Below, in pieces: positions 17,202-24,392 of a DNA stretch of 64,000 nt. The notes beneath the pieces are model-generated. The model saw only the letters and a program-made list of their open reading frames with translations. It was not told the DNA's origin and did no database searches. The position numbers were made by a program, and so were the translations under genes. Origin of the DNA: Oscillospiraceae bacterium (lineage in GTDB: Bacteria; Bacillota; Clostridia; Oscillospirales; Ruminococcaceae); the NCBI GenBank assembly GCA_009778065.1, contig WRKM01000010.1, positions 1-64,000 on the forward strand, written 5' to 3'. Every line of letters starts with the position of its first letter. Position 1 is the first letter of the stretch.

Positions 17202-17942
17202 ATGAGAAGGATTGTTTTCATTTTATTAATTGTGGCGGTCATCGCCGTCATCGGATTGTATACTTTTCTTGAGTTCAGAGTCAACGAAATTGTTTTCGTA
17301 AACGACCGCATGGAAACATGGGCTCAGGGTAAGGAGATGGTCGTCCGCCGACTGTATAACTCTGACGTGGATATAGACGCCTTTTTCGAGAAGGTTGAGC
17401 AGTCTTTAGTCATCGCGGAATTTACCGAGGACGAAATCTACGCGGCGGCACTCAATTCGGGAAACCCGGAGTTTCAACCGGTCTTTTATTTCAGTACATA
17501 CAGCCCCGATGCGGATGTGAATGTATTCGATGTCTCCTCAAGAGTCGTGCAGGAATACGCGCCGAACCAGACTAATTTTAATTTTAAGGCGGCGAACTTA
17601 TATATTGAGATAATGACAGACGGACCGATGATTTCCGACGTTGAACTACGAGCCGAAAATCCGGCGGAAAAAATCCCCGGTACGCCGATAATCAGCGATG
17701 ATAAACGCCAAATGGCTATAGACTTAAACAATGTTTCGAGCTATTCGTTCACCCTCACGGGGACAGGCAGGGTTACATTTCAATATACCTATGACGTAGT
17801 GACCGGAAATCTTTTTTCGAGCATGTCGTTAGAAGAACAACTTTTAATCGTACACGCCAATATTTCCGAATGGCAAGACGGGGAATTTAAAGTCGAGTAT
17901 ATAAACGAACCGTTTTCCTCACTTGAGGAGTTTTTATATTAA
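17202..17942 (+). CDS. Unknown membrane-anchored extracytoplasmic protein
   Basis: I do not recognise this 246-residue protein. It has an N-terminal signal anchor (IVFILLIVAVIAVIGLYTFL) and an acidic, beta-rich extracytoplasmic part with no cysteines that I can see. AAGGAGG lies 13 bases upstream of the ATG. It sits 18 bases after the FkbM gene and 18 before the small metal-linked membrane protein, so it may be in one transcript with the zinc operon. Confidence 0.7.
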   Translation: MRRIVFILLIVAVIAVIGLYTFLEFRVNEIVFVNDRMETWAQGKEMVVRRLYNSDVDIDAFFEKVEQSLVIAEFTEDEIYAAALNSGNPEFQPVFYFSTYSPDADVNVFDVSSRVVQEYAPNQTNFNFKAANLYIEIMTDGPMISDVELRAENPAEKIPGTPIISDDKRQMAIDLNNVSSYSFTLTGTGRVTFQYTYDVVTGNLFSSMSLEEQLLIVHANISEWQDGEFKVEYINEPFSSLEEFLY

Positions 17943-17960
17943 AATCCGAGGAAGAAAGTA

Positions 17961-18314
17961 ATGAAGCATACCTACATTAAACCCAAAGTAATAAAAAACC
18001 ATGCAAACGCAAAAAGAGTAACGGCGTTTGTGTTTTTGGCGTGCTTTCTTGTGTTTTTCACTTTTTCACAGGGCTTCGATTTAGCCGCCTCGGCACACGA
18101 ACGCGAGCATGAACACAGCATGGCAAAGACTTCTTGTGAAACCTGTCTGCATATAAATAATATAGAAACTCAAATTAAGTTTTTTAAAATCATAAATCCG
18201 CTCATAATTCTTGTGGTTTTAGCCTTTTTCGCTTCATTTTTGTTTATAAATTTTATTCTTTTAAAGACGGATTTTGTTTCCCTTACATATCTAAAAATCC
18301 GACTTAATAATTAA
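17961..18314 (+). CDS. Small His/Cys-containing membrane protein preceding the zinc ABC genes
   Basis: A 117-residue protein with an N-terminal membrane segment (VTAFVFLACFLVFFTFSQ), a short exported stretch rich in metal ligands (SAHEREHEHSMAKTSCETC) and a second membrane region (IINPLIILVVLAFFASFLF). The histidine cluster and CETC pair, together with its place directly before a zinc/manganese ABC operon, point to a metal-related role; this is inference. The gene ends five bases before the structured leader of znuA. Confidence 0.65.
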   Translation: MKHTYIKPKVIKNHANAKRVTAFVFLACFLVFFTFSQGFDLAASAHEREHEHSMAKTSCETCLHINNIETQIKFFKIINPLIILVVLAFFASFLFINFILLKTDFVSLTYLKIRLNN

Positions 18315-18318
18315 AAAT

Positions 18319-18417
18319 AAACCTCCCAAGGGCGGGCATCATGTTCCCCTGTACCACAGGGTCTGTTTGATGCCGCCTTATAAATTCTAAATTAAACTAA
18401 ATTTTTGTAGGAGGTTT
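18319..18417 (+). promoter_or_regulatory. Structured leader able to mask the znuA Shine-Dalgarno
   Basis: AAACCTCC at 18319-18326 is fully complementary to GGAGGTTT at 18410-18417, which contains the znuA ribosome-binding site. Between them is a strong hairpin: outer stem GGCGGGCATCA (18331-18341, one bulged G) with TGATGCCGCC (18368-18377), inner stem CCCTGT (18347-18352) with ACAGGG (18356-18361) and an ACC loop. No T-run follows, so this is not an intrinsic terminator. The layout fits a translational switch. I cannot match it to a known riboswitch class. Confidence 0.65.
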
Positions 18418-18424
18418 CATAAAT

Positions 18425-19477
18425 ATGAAACGTATTATTTCTATTTTTATTGCAGCTTTTTTGCTTATATCAGTATTAATGACAGCTTGCACTCAAAACG
18501 AATCGGGAACACAGGGAGCCGCTTCCGGAAATGCGAACGGAAACAATACCGACGGCGGTACAACGATTAAAATAGTCGCTACGATTTTTCCGCAGTATGA
18601 CTGGGTACGTGAAATCCTCGGCGACAACGCAGACGATACGGAACTTACCCTGCTTTTAAATAACCGTATAGACCTGCACAATTATCAGCCTTCGGTTGAA
18701 GATATAATGAAAATTTCAAATTGTGACCTTTTTATATACGTGGGCGGCGAATCTGACGATTGGGTTGATGACGTACTTAAAAACGCTCTAAACCCTGATA
18801 TGATTGTGTTGAATCTTATGGACGCTCTCGGAGATTCGGTTAAATATGAGGAAATTATCGAGGGCATGGAGCATGACGATGACGACCATGATGATGACGA
18901 TGACGATGACGACCACGATGACGATGACGACCATGACCAAGAGTATGATGAGCATATTTGGTTATCGCTTAGGAATACCGAAATTCTCACACTTTTTATT
19001 GCCGATGCTTTGTCGGATTTAATGCCCGTTCATACACAGGCATACAAAGCCAATACAACAGCTTATAATCAAAAATTACAGGCTTTGGACGAGGAGTACA
19101 AATCCGCGGTAAATACAGCCGCAGTAGAAACGCTGTTATTTGCTGACCGTTTTCCGTTTCGCTATTTCGTTGATGACTACGGTTTAAGCTATTATGCGGC
19201 TTTTTCGGGTTGTTCTGCGGAAACCGAAGCAAGCTTCAGCACAATTATTTTCTTAGCGAACAAAGCTGATGAGTTAGGACTTAAAAATATTATGGTGACT
19301 GAATGTTCTGATAAGAAAATCGCCGAAACAGTTATAAGTAATTCAAATGACAAACAGCGGAAAATATTTGTTCTCGATTCTATGCAGTCGGTAACAACCG
19401 CCGATGTACAAAACGGAACAACTTACCTTGGAATAATGCAGAGCAATCTTGAGATTCTTAAAGAAGCATTGACATGA
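18425..19477 (+). CDS. znuA: Zinc/manganese ABC transporter substrate-binding lipoprotein
   Basis: A 350-residue cluster A-I binding protein that captures Zn or Mn outside the cell and hands it to ZnuB/ZnuC. A lipoprotein signal ends in LMTAC with Cys22 as the lipidated residue. The mature part has IVATIFPQYDWVREI at its start, the YVGGESDDWVDDVL region, a His/Asp tract at about residues 148-178 (HDDDDHDDDDDDDDHDDDDD) preceding the EHIWLSL ligand region, and TECSDKKIAETV near the end. The tract is longer and more acidic than the usual His-rich loop and is encoded by slip-prone GAY repeats. AGGAGG precedes the ATG and may be masked by the leader. Confidence 0.92.
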   Translation: MKRIISIFIAAFLLISVLMTACTQNESGTQGAASGNANGNNTDGGTTIKIVATIFPQYDWVREILGDNADDTELTLLLNNRIDLHNYQPSVEDIMKISNCDLFIYVGGESDDWVDDVLKNALNPDMIVLNLMDALGDSVKYEEIIEGMEHDDDDHDDDDDDDDHDDDDDHDQEYDEHIWLSLRNTEILTLFIADALSDLMPVHTQAYKANTTAYNQKLQALDEEYKSAVNTAAVETLLFADRFPFRYFVDDYGLSYYAAFSGCSAETEASFSTIIFLANKADELGLKNIMVTECSDKKIAETVISNSNDKQRKIFVLDSMQSVTTADVQNGTTYLGIMQSNLEILKEALT

Positions 19478-19507
19478 AAAAGTATTAAACTACAGAAAGG
19501 TGCGTTA

Positions 19508-19567
19508 CCCTATGCCTTGTAATTCGCAGAATTACACAAAATTTATTGAAATTTATGCAGGATAGGG
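19508..19567 (+). promoter_or_regulatory. Stem-loop region between znuA and znuC
   Basis: CCCTAT (19508-19513) can pair with ATAGGG (19562-19567), enclosing TGTAATTC/GAATTACA (19518-19525 with 19529-19536) around a GCA loop. There is no convincing Shine-Dalgarno before the znuC ATG at 19586, so initiation there may depend on this structure. Confidence 0.4.
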
Positions 19568-19585
19568 CGGCATGGTGTTAAAAAT

Positions 19586-20263
19586 ATGGCGCAGTTAGTC
19601 TGTCAAAACCTGAGCCTCGGTTATGAAGGAAAAACAGTTATTTCCGAACTCTCTTTTGAGGTGAATTCCGGTGACTATCTTTGTATTGTCGGCGAAAACG
19701 GTTCAGGTAAAAGCACGCTGATGAAAACAATACTAAGACTTAAAAAGCCCACATTAGGTCAGGTTTTGACAGGTGACGGCTTATCTCCGGACGAGATTGG
19801 CTACCTGCCGCAACAAACCGCAGTTCAAAAAGATTTTCCCGCATCCGTAAGAGAGGTTGTTCTTTCGGGATGCCTGAACCGTTGCGGTTTACGCCCTTTC
19901 TACAACAAGTCTGAAAAACAATTAGCAGAGCATAACATGGAAAAATTCGGTATAACAACCCTCGCGCATCGTTGTTACCGCGAGCTGTCGGGCGGACAAC
20001 AACAACGTGTGCTTTTAGCACGCGCACTCTGCGCTACACGTAAGATTCTACTGCTCGACGAGCCCGCATCGGGACTTGACCCTGCTGTGTCGGGCGAAAT
20101 GTACGAACTAATTTCGGGGCTAAACAACGAGGGTTTAACCGTTATTATGATTTCTCATGACATTACCGCCGCCATTAAATACGCTTCTCATATTTTACAT
20201 CTCGGCGGCGGTTCTGCCATGTTTTTCGGCGAAAAATCCGAATACTGTAAGGAGTTAAAATGA
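19586..20263 (+). CDS. znuC: Zinc/manganese ABC transporter ATP-binding protein
   Basis: A 225-residue ABC ATPase. Walker A is GENGSGKST near residue 36, the signature is LSGGQQQRV, Walker B is ILLLDEPASGLD and the switch His is in MISHDI. Length fits ZnuC/MntB-type subunits. The stop overlaps znuB by four bases (ATGA). Its partners are the lipoprotein upstream and the permease downstream. Confidence 0.95.
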   Translation: MAQLVCQNLSLGYEGKTVISELSFEVNSGDYLCIVGENGSGKSTLMKTILRLKKPTLGQVLTGDGLSPDEIGYLPQQTAVQKDFPASVREVVLSGCLNRCGLRPFYNKSEKQLAEHNMEKFGITTLAHRCYRELSGGQQQRVLLARALCATRKILLLDEPASGLDPAVSGEMYELISGLNNEGLTVIMISHDITAAIKYASHILHLGGGSAMFFGEKSEYCKELK

Positions 20264-21105
20264 GCGTAATAGAAAAATTAATCGAATACTTTCAGTTTCC
20301 CATGGTGCGTTACGCCATGATTGTGGGTGTATTAATCGCACTGTGTTCGTCACTTCTCGGCGTAACGCTTGTACTTAAACGGTTTTCATTTATCGGAACG
20401 GGCTTATCCAATGTCGCTTTCGGTGCGGTAGCAATCGCCGCGGCTTTTAAGATGAACAACACTTTTCTTTTATCTCTCCCTGTGACAATTCTGTGTGCCG
20501 TGCTTTTACTTCGCACAGGGCAAAACACAAAAATAAAAGGCGACTCTGCTATAGCTATGATTTCTGTCGGCGCGCTTGCTATGGGGTATCTTATCATGAA
20601 TCTTTTTCCGAGTTCGGCGAATCTTTCCGGTGACGTCTGTTCGACGCTGTTCGGTTCGGTATCCATACTCACGCTTACAACCGAAGAGGTTTGGGTCAGC
20701 GCAGCTTTGTCGGTGATTGTTGCCGCTGTATTTTTGCTTTTTTATCATAAAATTTTTGCTGTTACGTTTGATGAAGAATTTTCTGCCGCCACAGGAGTCA
20801 GGGCAAAAACGTACAACCTTATTCTTGCCGTAGTTATCGCTGTTATAATTGTTTTGGCTATGAATTTGGTCGGTGCGTTATTAATCTCCGCACTTGTTAT
20901 TTTCCCCGCCATGTCCGCCATGCGAGTGTTTAAAAGTTTTAAGTCGGTAACAATATGTGCGGTCGCTGTGTCTGTGACCTGCGCCGCACTCGGTATAATT
21001 ATATCAATTATAGCGGAAACTCCCGTAGGCGCGACAATAGTCGCCGCAGATATTGCAGGATTTGCAATATTCAGTTGCATAGGATTTATTTTGAGAAAGG
21101 TTTAA
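20260..21105 (+). CDS. znuB: Zinc/manganese ABC transporter permease
   Basis: A 281-residue ABC-3 family permease with about eight hydrophobic segments, including MIVGVLIALCSSLLGVTLVL with the conserved RFSFIGTGLSNVAFGAVAI part and the C-terminal AIFSCIGFILRK. Overlap with znuC shows coupling. Together with znuA and znuC it completes a metal importer; Zn versus Mn cannot be decided from sequence alone. Confidence 0.94.
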   Translation: MSVIEKLIEYFQFPMVRYAMIVGVLIALCSSLLGVTLVLKRFSFIGTGLSNVAFGAVAIAAAFKMNNTFLLSLPVTILCAVLLLRTGQNTKIKGDSAIAMISVGALAMGYLIMNLFPSSANLSGDVCSTLFGSVSILTLTTEEVWVSAALSVIVAAVFLLFYHKIFAVTFDEEFSAATGVRAKTYNLILAVVIAVIIVLAMNLVGALLISALVIFPAMSAMRVFKSFKSVTICAVAVSVTCAALGIIISIIAETPVGATIVAADIAGFAIFSCIGFILRKV

Positions 21106-21110
21106 AAACG

Positions 21111-21629
21111 ATGGGTAAAAGTCTAAACAAAAAAGCACGCCGCGAAGAGGCGAGAAAAAAAGCCAAGATGAAGAAAGCGATTATTATAACTATAGCCGCA
21201 TGCGCCGTAATCGTCGTATGCGCTACGCTGTTGAATTTTAACGCACTTCGTTCAAACGATGACCCCCTTACCAAACAAAATAACGCTGAAGACTCCGATG
21301 TCGACTATAACCTGAGCGGACTGAGTTCGACTTTGATTTCTTCTCATATAAACAATATGTGGCAGAGTCCCGCAAGATATATGGGAAAAACGATTAAGGC
21401 GGATGGCGTTTATTCTTATATGGATATTGAGGGCTATGATTTTCACATGTTAGTGATTAGTGTTACCGACTCCTGCTGTGTAGACCAATTACAGTTTGTT
21501 TTAGATGCCGATTCCGAACTGCCCTATCCTAAAGAGGGAGAACGTATTGAAATAAAAGGCGTTTTTGATGAATATGAGTTTTTCGGGAATACCTATTATT
21601 ACTTGGTTGATGCCGAAATTACCGCATAG
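21111..21629 (+). CDS. Membrane-anchored protein with OB-fold-like exported domain
   Basis: About 172 residues, started at the ATG at 21111 (MGKSLNKKARREEARKKAKM), five bases after znuB; GAGAAAGG lies upstream. A highly basic cytoplasmic N-terminus is followed by one membrane segment (AIIITIAACAVIVVCATLL), and the exported part from residue 85 has the pattern of an OB-fold-like domain (YMGKTIKADGVYSY through GERIEIKGVFDEYEFFGN). A pair of cysteines (DSCCVDQL) is in this domain. Proteins of this type recur at the end of clostridial zinc ABC operons; the function is not established. Confidence 0.7.
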   Translation: MGKSLNKKARREEARKKAKMKKAIIITIAACAVIVVCATLLNFNALRSNDDPLTKQNNAEDSDVDYNLSGLSSTLISSHINNMWQSPARYMGKTIKADGVYSYMDIEGYDFHMLVISVTDSCCVDQLQFVLDADSELPYPKEGERIEIKGVFDEYEFFGNTYYYLVDAEITA

Positions 21630-21643
21630 TGACAGCTCTGAAC

Positions 21644-21691
21644 TGCCGCATTTATAAAGACGGTGCATCGCAAATGCGGCACACCGTCTTT
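21644..21691. terminator. Two interleaved 10-bp stems at the end of the zinc operon
   Basis: TGCCGCATTT (21644-21653) pairs with AAATGCGGCA (21672-21681), and AAAGACGGTG (21656-21665) pairs with CACCGTCTTT (21682-21691). The stems cross and no bases separate the last two arms, so both are unlikely to form fully at once. The second is followed by TCTTAGTTTTT and may be the terminator. Confidence 0.6.
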
Positions 21692-21717
21692 CTTAGTTTT
21701 TGGCAGGAATACTATAA

Positions 21718-22089
21718 CTATCTGCACATCGGCTCTAATTCGTCTACAATCTGTTTCAGACGCCTTATTTCGCTTTCGGAGAGCTCCTTTCCATTTAAAA
21801 ACAAGGATAAAAACCTCGCCGCGGAGCCATCGAACAGTTTGTTTACTAACTCGGTCGCCTCATGCCGCTGTACCTGCTCCTTTGTGATAATCGCCTTGCA
21901 GAAAAAGTTTGAATCGTAGCGTTCAATCGCCCCTTTGGCAATTAATCTTCCTATAACAGTATAGGTTGTGTTACGGTTCCAGCCTGTCTGCTTTTTTAAA
22001 ATCGCTGAGAGCTGACCCGCCGTTAAATCGCCTTCTTTCCATAAGACCTCTAAAACCTTTAATTCAGAATCGAAAATATTAATTTCCAT
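21718..22089 (-). CDS. BlaI/MecI/CopY family repressor
   Basis: A 123-residue winged-helix repressor. The N-terminal domain (IFDSELKVLEVLWKEGDLTA, then TGWNRNTTYTVIGRLIAKGA) is typical; the C-terminal helices mediate dimerisation. In relatives a sensor protease BlaR1/MecR1 cuts the repressor, and targets are beta-lactamase, copper or cell-envelope genes. No BlaR1 or beta-lactamase is in the window. GGAGGTG precedes the ATG, and two operators overlap its own promoter, so it is autoregulated in all likelihood. Confidence 0.9.
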   Translation of the reverse strand: MEINIFDSELKVLEVLWKEGDLTAGQLSAILKKQTGWNRNTTYTVIGRLIAKGAIERYDSNFFCKAIITKEQVQRHEATELVNKLFDGSAARFLSLFLNGKELSESEIRRLKQIVDELEPMCR

Positions 22090-22101
22090 GATACACCTCC
22101 A

Positions 22102-22147
22102 ACTATTGCCGTAGTCACTTTCTGTAATTTAATACTACCACAGTAGT
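22102..22147. promoter_or_regulatory. Two BlaI-type operators
   Basis: A perfect dyad ACTAC-caca-GTAGT at 22134-22147 and a near-perfect one ACTAT-tgcc-GTAGT at 22102-22115, centres 32 bp apart (about three helical turns). The core matches the TACTAC/GTAGTA type bound by BlaI and MecI. Confidence 0.8.
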
Positions 22148-22160
22148 CACCATTTGTCAA
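22132..22160 (-). promoter_or_regulatory. Promoter of the BlaI-type gene
   Basis: Minus strand TTGACA (22160-22155), 17 bases, TAGTAT (22137-22132). The upper operator covers its -10 region. Confidence 0.8.
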
Positions 22161-22261
22161 TAGTTTTTGTTAATAATTTCGTGAAATCTTTGTGAAATTT
22201 GGCTGTTTTTTAATTTTCCAAAACTGTAATTAATTACATGCTGTAAAAATGCCGTTTTGTC

Positions 22262-22290
22262 TTGACAAACAGAGGGATTTCAGGTATTAT
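22262..22290 (+). promoter_or_regulatory. Promoter for the CAP-domain gene
   Basis: TTGACA (22262-22267), 17 bases, TATTAT (22285-22290). No BlaI-type dyad overlaps it. Confidence 0.8.
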
Positions 22291-22372
22291 ATATTTAGCG
22301 TTACTAATTAAATTTGATTGATTGGATAAACGCAAACGGTGTTTTGCCGAAATTAATTGGAGGTCTTTAAAA

Positions 22373-23218
22373 ATGAAAAAAACAAGAAAATCATTTAGAC
22401 TGACATTATTAACGGGCATAATAATCACAACCATGTCTTTTGGACTAAGTATCACTGCGGCGGCGGCTTGTCCGCTGACGGACTTATTCTCCGGCGGCGG
22501 ATTATTCGGGAATAATTCACAAGGTTCCCTATTAAACATCAACTCGCTTTTACAGAATTACTCGAATCTTTTTACGAATAACGTTTTTACTGTTAACAGT
22601 AATAATTGTCCGCCGACCGTAACTCAACCACCTACCGTAACTCAGCCGCCTACCGTAACTCAACCGCCTACCGTGACTCAACCGCCGACCGTAACTCAAC
22701 CGCCGTCCATAACTCAACCACCTACCGTAACTCAACCACCGACCGTAACTCAACCACCGACCGTAACTCAACCGCCGACCGTAACCCAACCGCCGACCGT
22801 AACTCAACCGCCGACCGCAACTCAACCGCCGACCGTGAGCGTTCCACCTCAGAACTTGAATACATATGCGGAGGAAGTCCTGAAATATGTAAACGAGGCA
22901 AGAGCCAATAGCGGGCTTCACGCACTTGTACTTGAACCCACACTGACAGCCGCGGCTGAAGTCAGGGCGAAAGAGGTCAATGCACGCTTCTCGCATACCC
23001 GCCCCGACGGTACGAGCTGTTTTACAGTGCTTCGCGATTTCGGCATCGGATATAGATTCTGCGGTGAAAATATAGCTCTCGGCTTCAACGATGCAAGAGC
23101 TGTTGTAAACGGGTGGTTAAATTCTCCTTCTCACCGCGCTAATATTATGAACTCCAACTACACGCAAATGGGACTCGGAAAATCCGATAAAGGTTGGTGT
23201 CAGCTTTTTACAGGATAG
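22373..23218 (+). CDS. Secreted CAP-domain protein with PPTVTQ repeats
   Basis: About 281 residues from the ATG behind GGAGG (a longer upstream frame has no ribosome-binding site). A signal peptide (LTLLTGIIITTMSFGLSITA) is followed by a Gly/Asn-rich stretch, then 12 full copies of PPTVTQ at residues 80-151, then a CAP/SCP domain at about 165-281. CAP features are EVLKYVNEARANSGLHAL, the His in RFSHTRPDG, GENIALGF and SPSHRANIMNSNYTQMGLG. Such proteins are common in Bacillota, including spore-coat-associated SafA/YkwD-type; the role here is unknown. It has its own promoter and terminator. The domain ends abruptly at QLFTG, slightly short of the usual C-terminus. Confidence 0.9.
   Translation: MKKTRKSFRLTLLTGIIITTMSFGLSITAAAACPLTDLFSGGGLFGNNSQGSLLNINSLLQNYSNLFTNNVFTVNSNNCPPTVTQPPTVTQPPTVTQPPTVTQPPTVTQPPSITQPPTVTQPPTVTQPPTVTQPPTVTQPPTVTQPPTATQPPTVSVPPQNLNTYAEEVLKYVNEARANSGLHALVLEPTLTAAAEVRAKEVNARFSHTRPDGTSCFTVLRDFGIGYRFCGENIALGFNDARAVVNGWLNSPSHRANIMNSNYTQMGLGKSDKGWCQLFTG
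22610..22825 (+). repeat. Twelve tandem 18-bp repeats encoding PPTVTQ
   Basis: Twelve consecutive units of the type CCGCCGACCGTAACTCAA with scattered third-position changes, plus a partial thirteenth. One unit reads PPSITQ and one PPTATQ. The changes show the array is not freshly amplified. Confidence 0.95.
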
Positions 23219-23249
23219 GATTTAATTTCTGAAAAAATTACATGTTACG

Positions 23250-23289
23250 ACAGCACGGCGGGTATAATTTCCCCGCTGTGCTGTTCTTT
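23250..23289 (+). terminator. Intrinsic terminator after the CAP gene
   Basis: ACAGCACGGCGGG pairs with CCCGCTGTGCTGT (one G-T pair) around a TATAATTTC loop, followed by TCTTTAGTTTT. Confidence 0.9.
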
Positions 23290-23302
23290 AGTTTTGTAGT
23301 TC

Positions 23303-23331
23303 TTGATTTGCGGCAGAAATTATGATATAAT
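23303..23331 (+). promoter_or_regulatory. Promoter for the Fic gene
   Basis: TTGATT (23303-23308), 17 bases, TATAAT (23326-23331), 30 bases upstream of the start codon. Confidence 0.8.
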
Positions 23332-23360
23332 AAAAAAAATAATCAACCGAGGTGTAAGCT

Positions 23361-24281
23361 ATGGGTTTAATTTTAAAGCAGAATAAAATCGCTGAGGCTT
23401 GCCGAAGCCGTTTTAATGCGGCGAACCTACCGCTCGTCGAAGAAGAAAACGTAGATATTATCGCACTTAGCAGGTCGCGGCAATTTTTCTATTTGAATTT
23501 TCGCGAAGAGTTTACTTATGACAGTAACGCCATAGAGGGAAATAAAATAACACTACCTGAAACGTATGAGATTTTAAGGAAAAACGTGACCATATCGGGT
23601 AAACCGCTGAAAGACCAGATGGAAATTATAGGACACGCAAAGGCATTTGACTATCTCGTCGAAACAGCCACGAATAAAAAGCTGCCGCTTTCCGATGATT
23701 TAATACTGACCGTACATAAGATGACACTAAAGAATAGCGAGAATCCCGCCGGTAATAAGTCGGCCGGCGGCTCACGTTCTATAGCCGGACGTTATCGAAC
23801 ATTCGGTGAGGACGTAGTGGTCGGAGACCCTGTCACGGGAGAGGTATTTCACAGAGGGGCAAGCCCCATGAGCCTAAGCGACAATATTAAAGGGCTGATA
23901 GATGATTATAACCACCTCGTAAGCGATAGCAGTATAAATATTATAGGACTTTTGGCGGGGTTTCATCTATGCTTTGAAAGTATACATCCGTTCTGTGACG
24001 GAAACGGGCGAGTGGGTAGGCTTTTAGTCAACTTCGAGTTAATCAAGCACAACTATCTGCCCATAGATATAAGATTCGCGGAGCGAGCGGCGTATTATGC
24101 CGCTTTTGAAAAAAAGGCGGACGAATCCGTCTCTGACGATTATACGAGAATGACAGAGCTTTTTGTACGCTCAATGTTAAGCTCACAGGCTATGTATAAG
24201 CGGCTTCATGAGCAATATGCGAGCGGAAACGCAGAAAGAGCACCCGTTTATCAGGTACGCACCATGCCCGCGGATAGCTGA
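23361..24281 (+). CDS. Fic family protein (class II, AMP-transferase type)
   Basis: A 306-residue Fic enzyme. The active loop HPFCDGNGRVGRLL is at about residues 210-223 with the His, acidic residue, GNGR and second Arg all present, so AMP transfer to target hydroxyls is expected. The inhibitory motif SNAIEG near residue 55 lies N-terminal to the Fic core, defining class II, where its Glu blocks ATP binding. No separate antitoxin is needed for this class. Target unknown. GAGGTG precedes the ATG. Confidence 0.93.
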   Translation: MGLILKQNKIAEACRSRFNAANLPLVEEENVDIIALSRSRQFFYLNFREEFTYDSNAIEGNKITLPETYEILRKNVTISGKPLKDQMEIIGHAKAFDYLVETATNKKLPLSDDLILTVHKMTLKNSENPAGNKSAGGSRSIAGRYRTFGEDVVVGDPVTGEVFHRGASPMSLSDNIKGLIDDYNHLVSDSSINIIGLLAGFHLCFESIHPFCDGNGRVGRLLVNFELIKHNYLPIDIRFAERAAYYAAFEKKADESVSDDYTRMTELFVRSMLSSQAMYKRLHEQYASGNAERAPVYQVRTMPADS

Positions 24282-24324
24282 TTTTACAATAAATTATTAA
24301 TAAATTATTAATTAATTAAAATTC

Positions 24325-24353
24325 TTGCCAAATCCCGAATCTTATGTTATAAT
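24325..24353 (+). promoter_or_regulatory. Promoter for the NifU-like/GGGtGRT operon
   Basis: TTGCCA (24325-24330), 17 bases, TATAAT (24348-24353). Confidence 0.8.
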
Positions 24354-24392
24354 AAAAGGACAAGTAAATTTTACCGAAAGGACACCGAAAGT

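Noticed and set aside
22610-22825. Regular repeats that could suggest a CRISPR array
   Set aside because: The 18-bp units are directly adjacent without spacers and encode PPTVTQ in frame with a secreted protein.
22550-22996. A minus-strand frame with many RRLSYG repeats
   Set aside because: It is the antisense of the PPTVTQ repeats; no start signal supports it.
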